A stretch of DNA of 64,000 bases from Paraburkholderia madseniana (GTDB lineage Bacteria; Pseudomonadota; Gammaproteobacteria; Burkholderiales; Burkholderiaceae): positions 23,105-87,104 of the forward strand of contig NZ_VOSW01000037.1 in NCBI RefSeq assembly GCF_009690905.1, in the 5' to 3' direction. Every line of letters begins with the position of its first letter. Positions within the stretch are counted from its first letter, which is position 1. Positions 26,508 to 36,483 of the stretch are shown here, one piece after another. The notes under the pieces were generated by a model. It saw only the letters and a program-made list of their open reading frames with translations, did no database searches and was not told the origin of the DNA. Made by a program: the position numbers and the translations under genes.

Positions 26508-28780
26508 CCTACGTGGTCGCCGTGCGGGCGATGTGCGAATTCACCGCGCGGCGCGGCGATCTGGATCTGCGCTTCACGCCTGCGCCTACCTCGCTGGAAG
26601 GCATGGCCGGCCATGTGACGGTCGCCGGGCGGCGTGCGAGCGGCTATGAAGCCGAGGTCACGCTGACCGGCACGCATCGCGGTTTGACCGTGCGTGGCCG
26701 CGCCGACGGTTACGACCCGGTGTCGAACCGGCTGGAAGAGATCAAGACCCATCGTGGCGCGCTTGAACGGATGCCCGCCAATCACCGCGCGCTGCATTGG
26801 GCGCAGGCGTTCGTGTACGGGCACCTGTTGTGCCAGGCCCGCGGGCTCGCCGGATTGACGGTCGCGCTGGTGTATTTCGATGTCGGCAGTCAGAAGGAAA
26901 CCTTGCTGACCGAAACGCACACGGCGCGTGAGCTGGAGATTTTCTTCGTCGAGCAATGCGAGCGCTTTCTCGATTGGGCTGTGCAGGAAGAGGCCCATCG
27001 CGCCGCGCGCAATGCCGCGCTCGGTGCGTTGCAGTTTCCGCATGGCCAGTTCCGCAGTGGTCAGCGCGAGCTTGCGGTGTCGGTGTATCGCGCGGCGCGT
27101 GACGGCAAGCCCTTGATGGCGCAGGCGCCGACCGGCATCGGCAAAACGCTGGCGACGATTTTTCCGCTGCTCAAGGCGTGTGCGTCGGATCAGATCGACC
27201 GCGTGTTCTTCCTGACCGCGAAGACGCCAGGCCGCGCGCTTGCCCTCGATGCGATCGAAACGCTCCATCGAAGCGCCGAGCTGACTTCTGGGCGCTTGCC
27301 GCTGAGAACCCTGGAATTGGTCGCACGCGACAAGGCCTGCGAGCATCCCGACAAGGCTTGCAACGGCGAGTCCTGTCCGCTTGCACGCGGCTTCTACGAC
27401 CGGCTCGACGCGGCCCGCAGCGCGGCGTTGGCCGGCCCGCGGCTCGACCGGGTGTCGGTGCGCGAAGCGGCGCTCCAGCACGACGTCTGCCCGTACTATC
27501 TCGCGCAGGAACTGGCGCGCTGGTCCGACGTGGTGGTCGGCGACTACAACTACTACTACGACAGCAGCGCGATGTTGTACGCGCTCACGCAGATCAATCA
27601 GTGGCGCGTCGGCGTGCTGGTCGACGAGGCGCACAACCTGCTCGAGCGGGCACGGCGCATGTACAGCGCGTCGCTCGATCAGGCGGCGTTCCGGCTCGCC
27701 CGCAAAACCGCGCCTGCGACATTGAAGAAGCCGCTTGAGCGGCTTCAGCGCGAGTGGAACGCCGTCAAGCGCGCCCAGACCGACGCGTATCAGGTCTACC
27801 CCGACGTCCCCGGTAAACTGCTTTCGGCCGCACAGAATCTGATCGGCGCGGTGACGGATCAACTCGCCGAAGCGCCGCTTTCGATCGACGAAGCATCGCT
27901 GCGATTTTTCTTCGACGCCATGCACTTCGTCGCGCTGGCGGAGCAATTCGGCGAGCATTCGATTTTCGACATCACGCTCACCGCGGATCGCTACGCGCCG
28001 CGCGACAAAAGCAGCAGCACGCTGTGCGTGCGCAACGTGATCCCGGCGCCGTTTCTTGCGGGGCGTTACGCGGCCGCGCGCACCACAGTGATGTTTTCAG
28101 GCACGCTCAATCCGCATCATTTCTATCGCGACACGCTGGGTCTGCCGGAGCAGACGAACTGGCTGGACGTTGAAGGACCGTTCCGCGCCGAGCAGTTGCA
28201 GGTGCGGGTGGCCGGCAACGTATCCACGCGCTGGCGGGATCGCGAACGCTCGCTCGTACCCATCGTCGATCTGATCGCAAAGCAGTACGCCGCGCAGCCG
28301 GGCAATTATCTCGGGTTCCTGAGCAGCTTCGAGTATCTGCAACAGGTGATGGGGTTGATGCGCTCGCGTCATCCCGAACTGCCGGTATGGGCACAGGAAC
28401 AGGGCATGGACGAGGCGGCGCGCGACGCGTTCCTTGCGCGCTTTCGCACCATGAACCAGGGCGTCGGCTTCGCGGTGCTAGGGGGCGCGTTCTCCGAGGG
28501 TATCGATCTGGTCGGGCAGCAACTGATTGGCGCCTTCATCGCGACGCTCGGCCTGCCGCAGATGAACGACGTCAACGAGCAGATGCGCCGCACGATGGAG
28601 GCGAAGTTCGGCAACGGCTACGACTACATGTATCTGTATCCGGGCTTGCAGAAGGTCGTGCAGGCCGCTGGCCGCGTGATTCGCACGGAGCAGGATCAGG
28701 GGGTGGTGCATCTGATCGATGACCGGTATCGGCGGCCGGAAGTGCGGCGCTTGTTGCCGCGCTGGTGGCAGGTGCAATAA
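26504..28780 (+). CDS. DinG/XPD-type Fe-S helicase fused to a Cas4-like nuclease domain
   Basis: 758 residues. Residues 1-160 form a PD-(D/E)XK nuclease-like domain: GRADGYD at 65-71 and EEIKT at 78-82, then a Gln helix, as in Cas4/RecB-type nucleases. From about 175 comes a superfamily 2 helicase: Walker A APTGIGKT (208-215), four cysteines at 279, 286, 291 and 329 placed as the XPD/DinG Fe-S cluster, DEAH box at 374-377, and C-terminal motifs GGAFSEGIDLVGQ and QAAGRVIRTEQD (motif VI). Known relatives unwind DNA 5' to 3'. It is coupled to the FAN1-like gene behind a LexA box, suggesting a DNA-damage repair pair. Confidence 0.9.
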   Translation: MTYVVAVRAMCEFTARRGDLDLRFTPAPTSLEGMAGHVTVAGRRASGYEAEVTLTGTHRGLTVRGRADGYDPVSNRLEEIKTHRGALERMPANHRALHWAQAFVYGHLLCQARGLAGLTVALVYFDVGSQKETLLTETHTARELEIFFVEQCERFLDWAVQEEAHRAARNAALGALQFPHGQFRSGQRELAVSVYRAARDGKPLMAQAPTGIGKTLATIFPLLKACASDQIDRVFFLTAKTPGRALALDAIETLHRSAELTSGRLPLRTLELVARDKACEHPDKACNGESCPLARGFYDRLDAARSAALAGPRLDRVSVREAALQHDVCPYYLAQELARWSDVVVGDYNYYYDSSAMLYALTQINQWRVGVLVDEAHNLLERARRMYSASLDQAAFRLARKTAPATLKKPLERLQREWNAVKRAQTDAYQVYPDVPGKLLSAAQNLIGAVTDQLAEAPLSIDEASLRFFFDAMHFVALAEQFGEHSIFDITLTADRYAPRDKSSSTLCVRNVIPAPFLAGRYAAARTTVMFSGTLNPHHFYRDTLGLPEQTNWLDVEGPFRAEQLQVRVAGNVSTRWRDRERSLVPIVDLIAKQYAAQPGNYLGFLSSFEYLQQVMGLMRSRHPELPVWAQEQGMDEAARDAFLARFRTMNQGVGFAVLGGAFSEGIDLVGQQLIGAFIATLGLPQMNDVNEQMRRTMEAKFGNGYDYMYLYPGLQKVVQAAGRVIRTEQDQGVVHLIDDRYRRPEVRRLLPRWWQVQ

Positions 28781-28837
28781 GCCAATGCAATAAGCCGCTG
28801 CAATAAGCCGCTGCAATAAGCCGCTGCAATAAGCGCC
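28773..28837 (+). repeat. 13-bp tandem repeat, five units
   Basis: The unit TGCAATAAGCCGC occurs at 28773, 28786, 28799, 28812 and 28825, with small changes in the first and last units. The helicase stop codon is the TAA of unit 1. Because 13 is not a multiple of 3, the repeated TAA places stops in all three frames. Confidence 0.9.
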
Positions 28838-28952
28838 TCGTCGCTGGCTCGCAAGCCCGTCTCTTTACCTCTCAGGTAATCGACCTGCCTACACCCGCCA
28901 GGCAAAGTGGCGGCACGGTACGACGATTCCGACCCAAGGTAAGGAGGCTTCC

Positions 28953-29804
28953 ATGAACGCGACCGCACCGTATCTCACCGACGATCCCAACACCATCCGC
29001 ACCGCCGACCACGCGCGCCTTTTCTACCGCGATTGGGGGCAAGGCGCGCCGCTCGTGTTCCTGTCCGGCTGGACGCTGAATTCCGACATGTGGTCCTATC
29101 AGATGGAGCCGCTGTCGCGCCTCGGCTGCCGCTGCATCGCTTATGACCGCCGCGGCCACGGCCGTTCGAGCGATCCCGGCCGTGGCTACGACTTCGACAC
29201 GCTCGCCGACGATCTCGACAGCGTGCTCAGCACACTCGATCTGACCAACGTGACACTGGTCGCACATTCGATCGCGAGCGGCGAAGTGGTGCGTTATCTG
29301 ACGCGGCACGGTTCGGAGCGCGTGGCCAGGATTGCGTTCATCGCGCCCGCAGCTACGCCATATCTGCTGAAAACCGAAGACAACCCGAACGGGATCGACG
29401 CCGCATTGTTCGAGCAGGGCCGCCTCGCGCTGAGCCGTTCCTTCCCCGACTGGATCGAGGCGAATGCCGCACCGTACTTCGGCCCAGGTGTGTCGCGCGC
29501 GCCGCTGGACTGGACGATCCGCATGATGCTGCAGACCTCGCATCAGGCCATCCTCGAACTCGCCCGTATCCAGACCATCACCGATTTCCGCGCGGAGCTG
29601 GCCCGCATCCGGGTGCCGTCGCTGGTCGTGCAAGGTGACCGGGACGCCTCTGCGCCGCTCGAGCTGACTGGGCGGCCGACCGCGGCGTTGATAGCAGGCG
29701 CTTCACTGAACGTCTACGAAGGCGCCGGCCACGGCCTGTACTTCACTCATGCGGAGAAGTTGAACCAGGATTTGCTGGCGTTCCTGGGCCACCGGCCGGC
29801 TTAG
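28953..29804 (+). CDS. α/β hydrolase
   Basis: A 283-residue α/β-hydrolase resembling cofactor-free haloperoxidases/esterases. Seen: oxyanion FLSGWTLNSDMW, RRGHGRSSDPG, nucleophile elbow VAHSIASGE (the usual GxSxG starts with Ala here), acid VVQGDRDASAP and catalytic His GAGHGLYFTH. AAGGAGG lies just before the ATG at 28953. The 3' end overlaps the convergent MscS-type gene by 62 bp. The substrate is unknown. Confidence 0.9.
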   Translation: MNATAPYLTDDPNTIRTADHARLFYRDWGQGAPLVFLSGWTLNSDMWSYQMEPLSRLGCRCIAYDRRGHGRSSDPGRGYDFDTLADDLDSVLSTLDLTNVTLVAHSIASGEVVRYLTRHGSERVARIAFIAPAATPYLLKTEDNPNGIDAALFEQGRLALSRSFPDWIEANAAPYFGPGVSRAPLDWTIRMMLQTSHQAILELARIQTITDFRAELARIRVPSLVVQGDRDASAPLELTGRPTAALIAGASLNVYEGAGHGLYFTHAEKLNQDLLAFLGHRPA

Positions 29805-32311
29805 GGTCGACCGGCACTTGATCTTCAACCGGCGCGTCGGCCTTGCCGGCCGCCGCTTTCAGCGAGGCGCCGGCATGCGCTGTTGAAGGCGGTTCGCCTT
29901 TCGCTGCAGCGTTGGGGCCAACGTCCGGTGCGCCGTTCGATTCGACTTGGGCCGGTACGCTCTCAGGGTCCCACGTCAGCAGATGCCGCTGCGGGTTCGC
30001 GATCTCGATGCCGCGCGCGCTGAACTGGTCGAGAATGCGCCGGTTGAATTCGCGCTGCACGCCCCAGCGCGCGGTGTCGCGACATTGGATCTGGCCGGCC
30101 AGCGTGACCGCTGAACCATCCACGCCATCCACGCCCCAGAAGCTGAAGTCGGACAGGATGCCGTCCTTGAACTTCTCGTCTTCGCGCAACGCGGCGCCGA
30201 TTTCCTTCAGCGTGGCGATCGCCAGATCGACGTCCTCGCCGAACACGATATTCACTTTCACCGCCGCATTGCCGAGTCCGCGGTTGGTGTTGTTCACCGT
30301 CGTGACCGAACTGAACGGCACGGTGAAGAGCGAACCGTCGCTGCCGCGCAAGCGTACGGTGCGGATCGACAGATATTCGACCGTACCGGATACGCCCGCG
30401 AGCGTGACCCAGTCGCCGACCTGCATGGCGTTTTCCATCAGCAGGAACATGCCGGTGATGAAATCCTGCACCAGCTTTTGCGAGCCGAAGCCGAGCGCCA
30501 CGCCGAAAATACTCGCGCCGGCCAGCAGCGGCCCGATGTTCACACCGAGTTCGCTCAGGCCAGTGAGTACCACCACCAGCGCGATCACGCAAAAGAGCGC
30601 GCTGCGCAACATCGGCAGCAGGGTACGCAGACGTGCGGCGCGCACGAGGTCGCCGCTGGTGGTCCAGCGGTCCAGCCGCCGTTCGATCGACACGTTGGCG
30701 CCTTCCCATACCACCAGCGCGATCACCGCGGCGACCCCGATCGTGACCAGCGCTGAAGCCAGCCGATGGCCGATCGAACCGGCCCGGAACAGCTCGCCCA
30801 CGTCGACGCCCCAAACCTGCAGCAGCGCGAGCGCGGTGACGATGCCGATGAGCCACGCGACGACCCGCCGCACCAGCGGGTAATAGCGGTAGGCATGCTG
30901 TTGCACGAGCGACTTCTCCGCGTCGCCCTGTACATTGAACAGCCGCGCCATGGCGCCAAAAATCACGATCGCGACGACCCGCGCGCCCACCAGAATCGCC
31001 AGCGTAATGCCACCGAGATGCAGCAGGGTGCGATAGCCGTTCTGCACGTCGAGCGCCCAGATGAACCACAGCGCCATCACCACGAAGGCCGCGAACCCTG
31101 CCCACGCATCGGCGAGCGCGTTGCCGAACATTTGCAGCGATTCGCTCGCGGCAAAGCGCCTGCGGATCAATTCGCCGACCGGCTTCCTGCATTTCAAAAT
31201 CAGAATCGAGATCATGATGTGGCCGGCGAGCGCGACCACTTTCATGAGCGCGAGATGCGCCGCGTCGTTCAGGCCGAGCGACTGTGCGATCTCCGCGATC
31301 GCCGAACCGGCGCCGACCACGGCGACGATCCGTACAATCCAGCGCTGCACGAAAACGGCCCACGCATCGCTCATGCGCAACAGGCGCAGGCGCGGCGCGC
31401 TCGGCTGCAGGAAGAAGCCGCTGACTATCACAATCAGGCGGCACAGCACGTAGATGTCGATCAGCGAATCGAGCGCGCGGTCTTGCGGCGTGCCGTCCTC
31501 GGTGAAGATCGACATCAGCGCGCTCGCTGCGCCGACGAACACCGCCAGCGGCAACAGGCGCAGCACCATCGTCAGGAGCGCGCGCGGCAGGCGCTGCAGC
31601 AGCGTCAGGTGATGCACGGCCTTCTGCTCGCCTTTGGCCTCGGTGGCTTTGCCGGTGGTGCCGGTGGCGGGCGTAGGCGTCGTAATGGGCGCGCCGGCCG
31701 GCTGCGGTGCCCCCGTCTTCTGCTGCCCGTGCGGGGCGCGCGGCGAGGGCGGTGTACGCGCGGCGCAACAGGCGGCGCGCGAGCCATTCAAGCGCGAGCG
31801 CGGGCAGCAGTGCCGCCAGCAGCGACCCCGCGACCTGGCCGAGCACGCCGCGCGCCTGCGGGTTGGTCGATTGCGAATGCCACCAAGCACGCACCGACGC
31901 GACGTCGAGCAGCGCGGCGACCGAACTGCGCAATGACTTGCCGAGGTGCACGGCCCAATGCGCGCCCTGACGCGCCAGTTGCGAGGCGAGGCCATTGGAT
32001 TGGAAGGCGGCTGGGACGAGCGCGGTGGCGCTGCTGGCCGCGGTGGGTGCCGACGCAGCCGCGGCCGCCAAGGCAGGTGGAGCGCTGAGTGCGCCCGCTG
32101 CGGCGATCGCCTGTAGCGTGTCGCTGACTTGCGCGCGGCGTGTGGGGTCATTGAGGACGCTGAGGGCCTGGCGGGCCTGCTCGGGCGTCAGGGTGGGCGC
32201 GGCGCCAGATGCCGCAGAGGCGGAGGCGGTGGGTTGCGCCGCGGCGGCAAAGGCCGGCGAGGCGCTCAGGAGGAGAAAAATGACAAGCCAGGCGTGGAGT
32301 TTTTTGCGCAT
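29743..32311 (-). pseudogene. MscS-family mechanosensitive channel with a frameshift
   Basis: The reading frame starting at 32311 (MRKKLHAWLVIFLLLSASPAFA, a signal peptide) runs through an Ala-rich region and the first membrane segments to about 31740. Similarity then continues in a different frame to the stop at 29743, with further TM helices, the MscS pore region and β-domain (GASIFGVALGFGSQKLVQDF, QVGDWVTLAGVSGTVEYLSI). The switch lies near a CCCC run at about 31735-31745; removing one base rejoins the frames. Fixed, the protein would be about 850 residues, a large multi-TM MscS homologue in the inner membrane. It could be a real inactivating mutation or a sequence error. Confidence 0.75.
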
Positions 32312-32669
32312 AGGGTGTAAGGCGGGGTACCAGGTGCGGACGGCGGTGCCGGGACGCGTGGGTCGATGCGGCGGCGTGACCTTGGACCGACACGCGTTGA
32401 GTCGTACAAGTTCCATCCGAGGCGGCTATCTGTCATCACGAGGAGGTTCGGCCAGTTGCTGCGAATTGTAACCGTCAGGTAGCAGAAAGCTTGCCTGGCG
32501 TAGGCGCCGTCCACGGCATAGCGCGCAAGATCGCGCGGCTTGAGGCTGGAGGTGCCGTGTGACAGGCAGCCATGCACGGACGCAGCCCTGTGCGGGGCCG
32601 CGTCGTCAAAAGGGTTGGCGCGAAAGCGCACTGGCTCCGCACCATAGGGGCGCTCAGGCCCGGCAATGC
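32312..32669. other. Intergenic region upstream of the MscS gene
   Basis: A 358-bp gap. Short ORFs here have no start signal or recognisable content. It probably contains the promoter of the MscS-type gene and the 3' end of the NIPSNAP transcript. Confidence 0.4.
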
Positions 32670-33020
32670 CTATTCCGTTGCTTCCACCGAGTCCCTCGCC
32701 GCCACCCCGAGCGTGCCTTCGACCACCTCGGTGAAGGTGCGCTCCTCGCGCAGAATGAAGCGCTTCGTCTGCGCAAACAGGAAATTTTCCCGTGCTTCGG
32801 CGTCGGAGCGCAGCCGCGCCCGATACGTTTCGTACGCGGCGAGGCTGTCGAACGCGATCAATCCCCAGGCGACGTCGTTGGTCCCTTCGTGGGGCAGAAA
32901 GTAGCCGATCAGATGGCCGCCGCAGCGCGGAATAATGCGGCCCCAGTTGCGAGCGTAGTCGTTGAAGGCATCGCGTTGGAATGGGTCGATCTGATAGCGG
33001 ATGAAGCAGGTAATCGTCAT
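32670..33020 (-). CDS. NIPSNAP-family protein
   Basis: A 116-residue ferredoxin-like α/β-barrel protein. ITCFIRYQIDPFQRDAFNDYARNWGRIIPRCGGHLIGYFLPHEG is the NIPSNAP pattern. Members are small soluble dimers of unclear role. The ATG at 33020 has GGGAG 8 bases upstream; a TTG two codons earlier is less likely. It is in the same direction as the MFS gene, about 190 bp downstream of it. Confidence 0.88.
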   Translation of the reverse strand: MTITCFIRYQIDPFQRDAFNDYARNWGRIIPRCGGHLIGYFLPHEGTNDVAWGLIAFDSLAAYETYRARLRSDAEARENFLFAQTKRFILREERTFTEVVEGTLGVAARDSVEATE

Positions 33021-33210
33021 GTGCAAGCTCCCGATCGGGTAGAGGTGGTTTGAAGCAGGTGAGTACCAGTATGGAGACTGCTCGACTGCGACGTTTCACT
33101 GCTTTCTGAACTGTCGTTGAGCGGGGCGTGCGGCATTTAATGGCCGCGTTCAATGGCGGTATGAAAGCCCGTGCAGATCGCAAGCGGCGCCGTGTCTCGA
33201 GGCTCACTCC

Positions 33211-34890
33211 TTAGCCTGGCGCGGCTGTTTTTCCGCTAGCCTCGTGGATCGTCAACATCGCGAGCGCCGCGCCGGCCAGCGCGCACATCGCCGATACCAG
33301 TGCCACCGCCCGCAAGGCAGCCCCGAGTGCCTCGGCTTGCGCGCGCGCTACTTCTCGTGTCGTCGCGTCCGTTGCGCCCGGCGGCGCCGAACTCGCATTC
33401 ATCGTGCCTTGCGTCAACCGTGCCGTCTCACGCGCCGCTTGCGGCACGTTCGACGCATCGAGCCGCGCGTCGAGCGCCGCATCGTGCGACCACACGAACA
33501 CGATCCCGAGCACTGCGATCGCGAGCAGACTCGCCACCCTGGCGACGGCGTTATTAATGCCCGAGGCGACACCCGTGCGGGCGGCGGAAACGGATGTCAT
33601 CACCGTCGTCGTCAACGGTGCGACGGTAATCGTCATGCCGAGCCCGAGCACGACGAGCGCCGGAAAGAAGCCGCGCCAATAGTCGCCGCGGACCCAGGGC
33701 AGCGCAAGCATCGCAAAGCCGACCGCCGCGACCACCGGCCCGATGCCCAACAAGGCCCGTGCGCCGTATCGGCTCGTCAGGCCGCCGGTGAAACGCGACA
33801 ACAGGCCGATCGTGACCGGCACCGGCAGCAGAGCGGCGCCTGCCTCGGTCGCGCTATAGCCATACGCGCGGATCAGCGTGAACGGCAGGAAGAACAGCGC
33901 GCCGCCCAGCCCGAAGTAAAGCAGCAGCGTGACGAGATTCGCACCGACGAAGTCACGCGAACGGAACACGTCGAGCGGCATCATCGGATTGCGGGTCTTC
34001 GCTTCGAGCACGACGAAACCGGACAGCACCAGGAGGCCGCCGAGGATCGACGCCAGCACCCAGCGGTCGCCGAAGCCGCGCGCCGAGGCGATGGTCAGGC
34101 CGTAGGTCAACGCGGCGAGCCCTGCGGCGGCTGTGACGGCGCCCGGCCAGTCGAGCCCGGGCAGCGCTAGTCCTTTGGACGCAGGGTCCAGGTGCGATGG
34201 GTCTTTTTCCTGCCGGCTGTCCGGCACGGCGACGACCGCCAGCGCGATGGTTGCGCACGCAATCGGTACGTTCAGAAAGAAAATCGCCCGCCACGAAAAC
34301 GCATCGACGAGCCAGCCACCCGCCACCGGTCCGACCGCCGACGTGATCGCGCCGACGCCGGCCCAGGTGCCGATCGCCTTGCCGCGCTCCTTGTCGTCGA
34401 ATACCGCGCCGATGATGGCGAGACTGCTCGGCACCAGCAGCGCCGCGCCGACGCCTTGCACGGCGCGCGCCGCGATCAGCGCGCCGACGCCAGGCGCCAG
34501 GCCGCAGCCGATCGAGGCCAGCGTGAACAAGCCGATTCCCGCGATGAACACGGTGCGCCGGCCGAGCTTGTCGCCGAGCGAACCGCCCACCAGCACCAGC
34601 GCACCGAGAAACAGCAGATACGCGTTGACGACCCACTGGATCGCCGCGACGCTCGCGCCCAGTTCGGTCTGGATCGACGGCAGCGCGACGTTGACCACGG
34701 AGCCGTCGATGAACGCCATGCTCGAACCGAGAATGGTCGCGGCGAGCGCGAGCTTTTTGCGCCGGCACGGGTGATCGAAGCTGAGGGGCTGAGCGTGGAT
34801 GGTCAGCGCGTCGCACGGGCTCGCCTGGGCGGGGAGCGTGGAGGAAGGGCGGCGCACGAGCGCCGGGGCGTGCTGATCGGCCAAGTCCAC
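33211..34890 (-). CDS. MFS transporter, EmrB/QacA (DHA2) family
   Basis: A 559-residue inner-membrane exporter with about 14 hydrophobic helices. Motifs: SSMAFIDGSVVNVALPSIQ (TM1, Asp), GGSLGDKLGRRTVFI (motif A) and AVGPVAGGWLVDAFSWRAIFF (motif C and TM5-6 loop). The start is probably the GTG at 34890 with GGAG close by. It is preceded on the same strand by the σ54 activator gene 156 bp upstream. The substrate is unknown. Confidence 0.9.
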   Translation of the reverse strand: MDLADQHAPALVRRPSSTLPAQASPCDALTIHAQPLSFDHPCRRKKLALAATILGSSMAFIDGSVVNVALPSIQTELGASVAAIQWVVNAYLLFLGALVLVGGSLGDKLGRRTVFIAGIGLFTLASIGCGLAPGVGALIAARAVQGVGAALLVPSSLAIIGAVFDDKERGKAIGTWAGVGAITSAVGPVAGGWLVDAFSWRAIFFLNVPIACATIALAVVAVPDSRQEKDPSHLDPASKGLALPGLDWPGAVTAAAGLAALTYGLTIASARGFGDRWVLASILGGLLVLSGFVVLEAKTRNPMMPLDVFRSRDFVGANLVTLLLYFGLGGALFFLPFTLIRAYGYSATEAGAALLPVPVTIGLLSRFTGGLTSRYGARALLGIGPVVAAVGFAMLALPWVRGDYWRGFFPALVVLGLGMTITVAPLTTTVMTSVSAARTGVASGINNAVARVASLLAIAVLGIVFVWSHDAALDARLDASNVPQAARETARLTQGTMNASSAPPGATDATTREVARAQAEALGAALRAVALVSAMCALAGAALAMLTIHEASGKTAAPG

Positions 34891-35029
34891 TCCAGGGTGG
34901 ATGAACGGCTTTCAGCATAGCAACGCCAAGGGAGAACCGATAGGCGGTTACGACGCAAGGCCGGCCGAGCTGCGCCAGGCGGCGCGGTCGCGGCAATATT
35001 TGCCGGGGTTTGCCCGTCCAGGCGGCCTT

Positions 35030-35057
35030 AGGTCAAACCAGCGAGGTCAAACCAGCG
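35030..35057. repeat. 14-bp direct repeat at the σ54 activator stop codon
   Basis: AGGTCAAACCAGCG is repeated head to tail (35030-35043 and 35044-35057). On the minus strand it duplicates the last codons and TGA stop of the activator gene. It looks like a small replication-slippage duplication. Confidence 0.85.
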
Positions 35058-36483
35058 AAGGCGCCTGCCGCTCTGCCTCGTCGTCGGCATCCACACCGCC
35101 GTCGGCGTTCGACGTGCGTCCGGCCGCCGGGTCCTGATGCAGCCGGCTCGCATGCATCAGGCGATACAGCGTGGCCCGCGAAATGCCGAGTTCGGCCGCG
35201 GCTTCGGACAATTTGTAGCCGTGCCGCTGCAACGCGTGCTCGATGGCGTCCTTTTCGGCCTTGCTGCGGATCTCCGCCAGCGTCACGGCCGGTCCGTTGT
35301 CGGATTCCGGCAGGCCGAGGTCGCTTGCCGTGATAAAGCGGCCCTCGCTCATCACCACGGCCCGGCGCACGCAGTTGATCAGCTCGCGTACATTGCCCGG
35401 CCACGGATAGTTCGACATGGCGACGATCGCGTCGCTCGACAGCCCGCGCAATTTACGCGCGCCGTCCTGCCGGTACATGCTGAGCGCATAGTTGGCGAGC
35501 AGCTTGATGTCGCCGCCGCGCTCGCGCAACGGCGGCTCGACAAGCCGGAGCACGCACAGGCGGTGATACAGGTCGGCGCGGAAGCGGCCGTCTTCGACGG
35601 CTTTGTCCAGATCGACGTGGGTCGCCGAAATCACCCGTGCGTCGACGTTGATTTGCCCATTGCCGCCCAGCCGTTCGATGGTGCCTTCCTGCAGAAAGCG
35701 CAGCAGCACCGCCTGGCATTCGTGCGGCATGTCGCCGATTTCATCCAGAAAAAGGGTGCCTTCATTGGCGCTTTCGATCCGGCCGATCTTGCGTTGCAAC
35801 GCACCGGTAAAGGCGCCGCGCTCGTGGCCGAACAATTCGGCTTGCAGCAGGCTCGGCGGAATGGCCGCGCAATTGATCGCGACGAACGCCCGGCCGGCGC
35901 GCGGCGAGCGCTCATGAATCGCACGGGCGGTCAGTTCCTTGCCGGTGCCCGATTCGCCGGCGACGAACACTGGCGCGTCGGTCACGCCGCATTTGTCGAT
36001 GCGCCGGTACAACTGCTGCATTGCCTCGCATTGCCCAACCATGCCGTGCCGGCCGAGCGAAGGCTCGGGGGCGGTCGGCGGATGCCGCAGGCTCGACAGC
36101 CCGTGCGCGTGGCCGAGCGCGAATACCAGCCGCTCGTTCAGCCAGGGCCGGGTCACGAAATCGAAGCAATAGTCGAGGATGAAGCGGCTGACCAGTTCGT
36201 CGTCCGACTGGCCCGGCGCGATCTGCGCAACCCAATTGGTTTCGACGCGACGCATGCAGGAGGCGAGAGCGGACAAATGCTGGGACGTGCAGTCACCGGG
36301 CAATTCGACGAGGCCGACCTTGATGTTGTCGCGCTCGATCATGCGTTCGGCGATTGCCGTGCTTTTGGCGTGCACCGCTTGCCAGCCGGATGCGGCCAGG
36401 AAGCTGGCCAGATCCCGATCGGGCGAGTTCGCCACGTATAGAACGGTGCGTTCGGTGTCGGCAGGCGTGCAAGTCGTGTTCAT
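35047..36483 (-). CDS. σ54-dependent activator with degenerate receiver domain (VpsR/BerB-like)
   Basis: 478 residues. Residues 10-130 look like a response-regulator receiver without the phospho-acceptor Asp (Glu at 60). The AAA+ domain has Walker A GESGTGKE at 176-183, the σ54-contacting GAFTGA loop at 223-228, Walker B LFLDEIGDM, and the arginine-finger region. The C-terminal Fis-type helix-turn-helix is LSEAAAELGISRATLYRLM. This plan matches VpsR of Vibrio and BerB of Burkholderia, which respond to c-di-GMP; that the same ligand acts here is inference. The ATG at 36483 has GGGGGT upstream. A σ54 promoter lies 0.7 kb away, facing the other direction. Confidence 0.9.
   Translation of the reverse strand: MNTTCTPADTERTVLYVANSPDRDLASFLAASGWQAVHAKSTAIAERMIERDNIKVGLVELPGDCTSQHLSALASCMRRVETNWVAQIAPGQSDDELVSRFILDYCFDFVTRPWLNERLVFALGHAHGLSSLRHPPTAPEPSLGRHGMVGQCEAMQQLYRRIDKCGVTDAPVFVAGESGTGKELTARAIHERSPRAGRAFVAINCAAIPPSLLQAELFGHERGAFTGALQRKIGRIESANEGTLFLDEIGDMPHECQAVLLRFLQEGTIERLGGNGQINVDARVISATHVDLDKAVEDGRFRADLYHRLCVLRLVEPPLRERGGDIKLLANYALSMYRQDGARKLRGLSSDAIVAMSNYPWPGNVRELINCVRRAVVMSEGRFITASDLGLPESDNGPAVTLAEIRSKAEKDAIEHALQRHGYKLSEAAAELGISRATLYRLMHASRLHQDPAAGRTSNADGGVDADDEAERQAPSLV

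Noticed and set aside
30766..32088. A 440-codon plus-strand ORF across the MscS gene
   Set aside because: It is His/Arg/Gln-rich antisense translation; the opposite strand encodes clear MscS domains.
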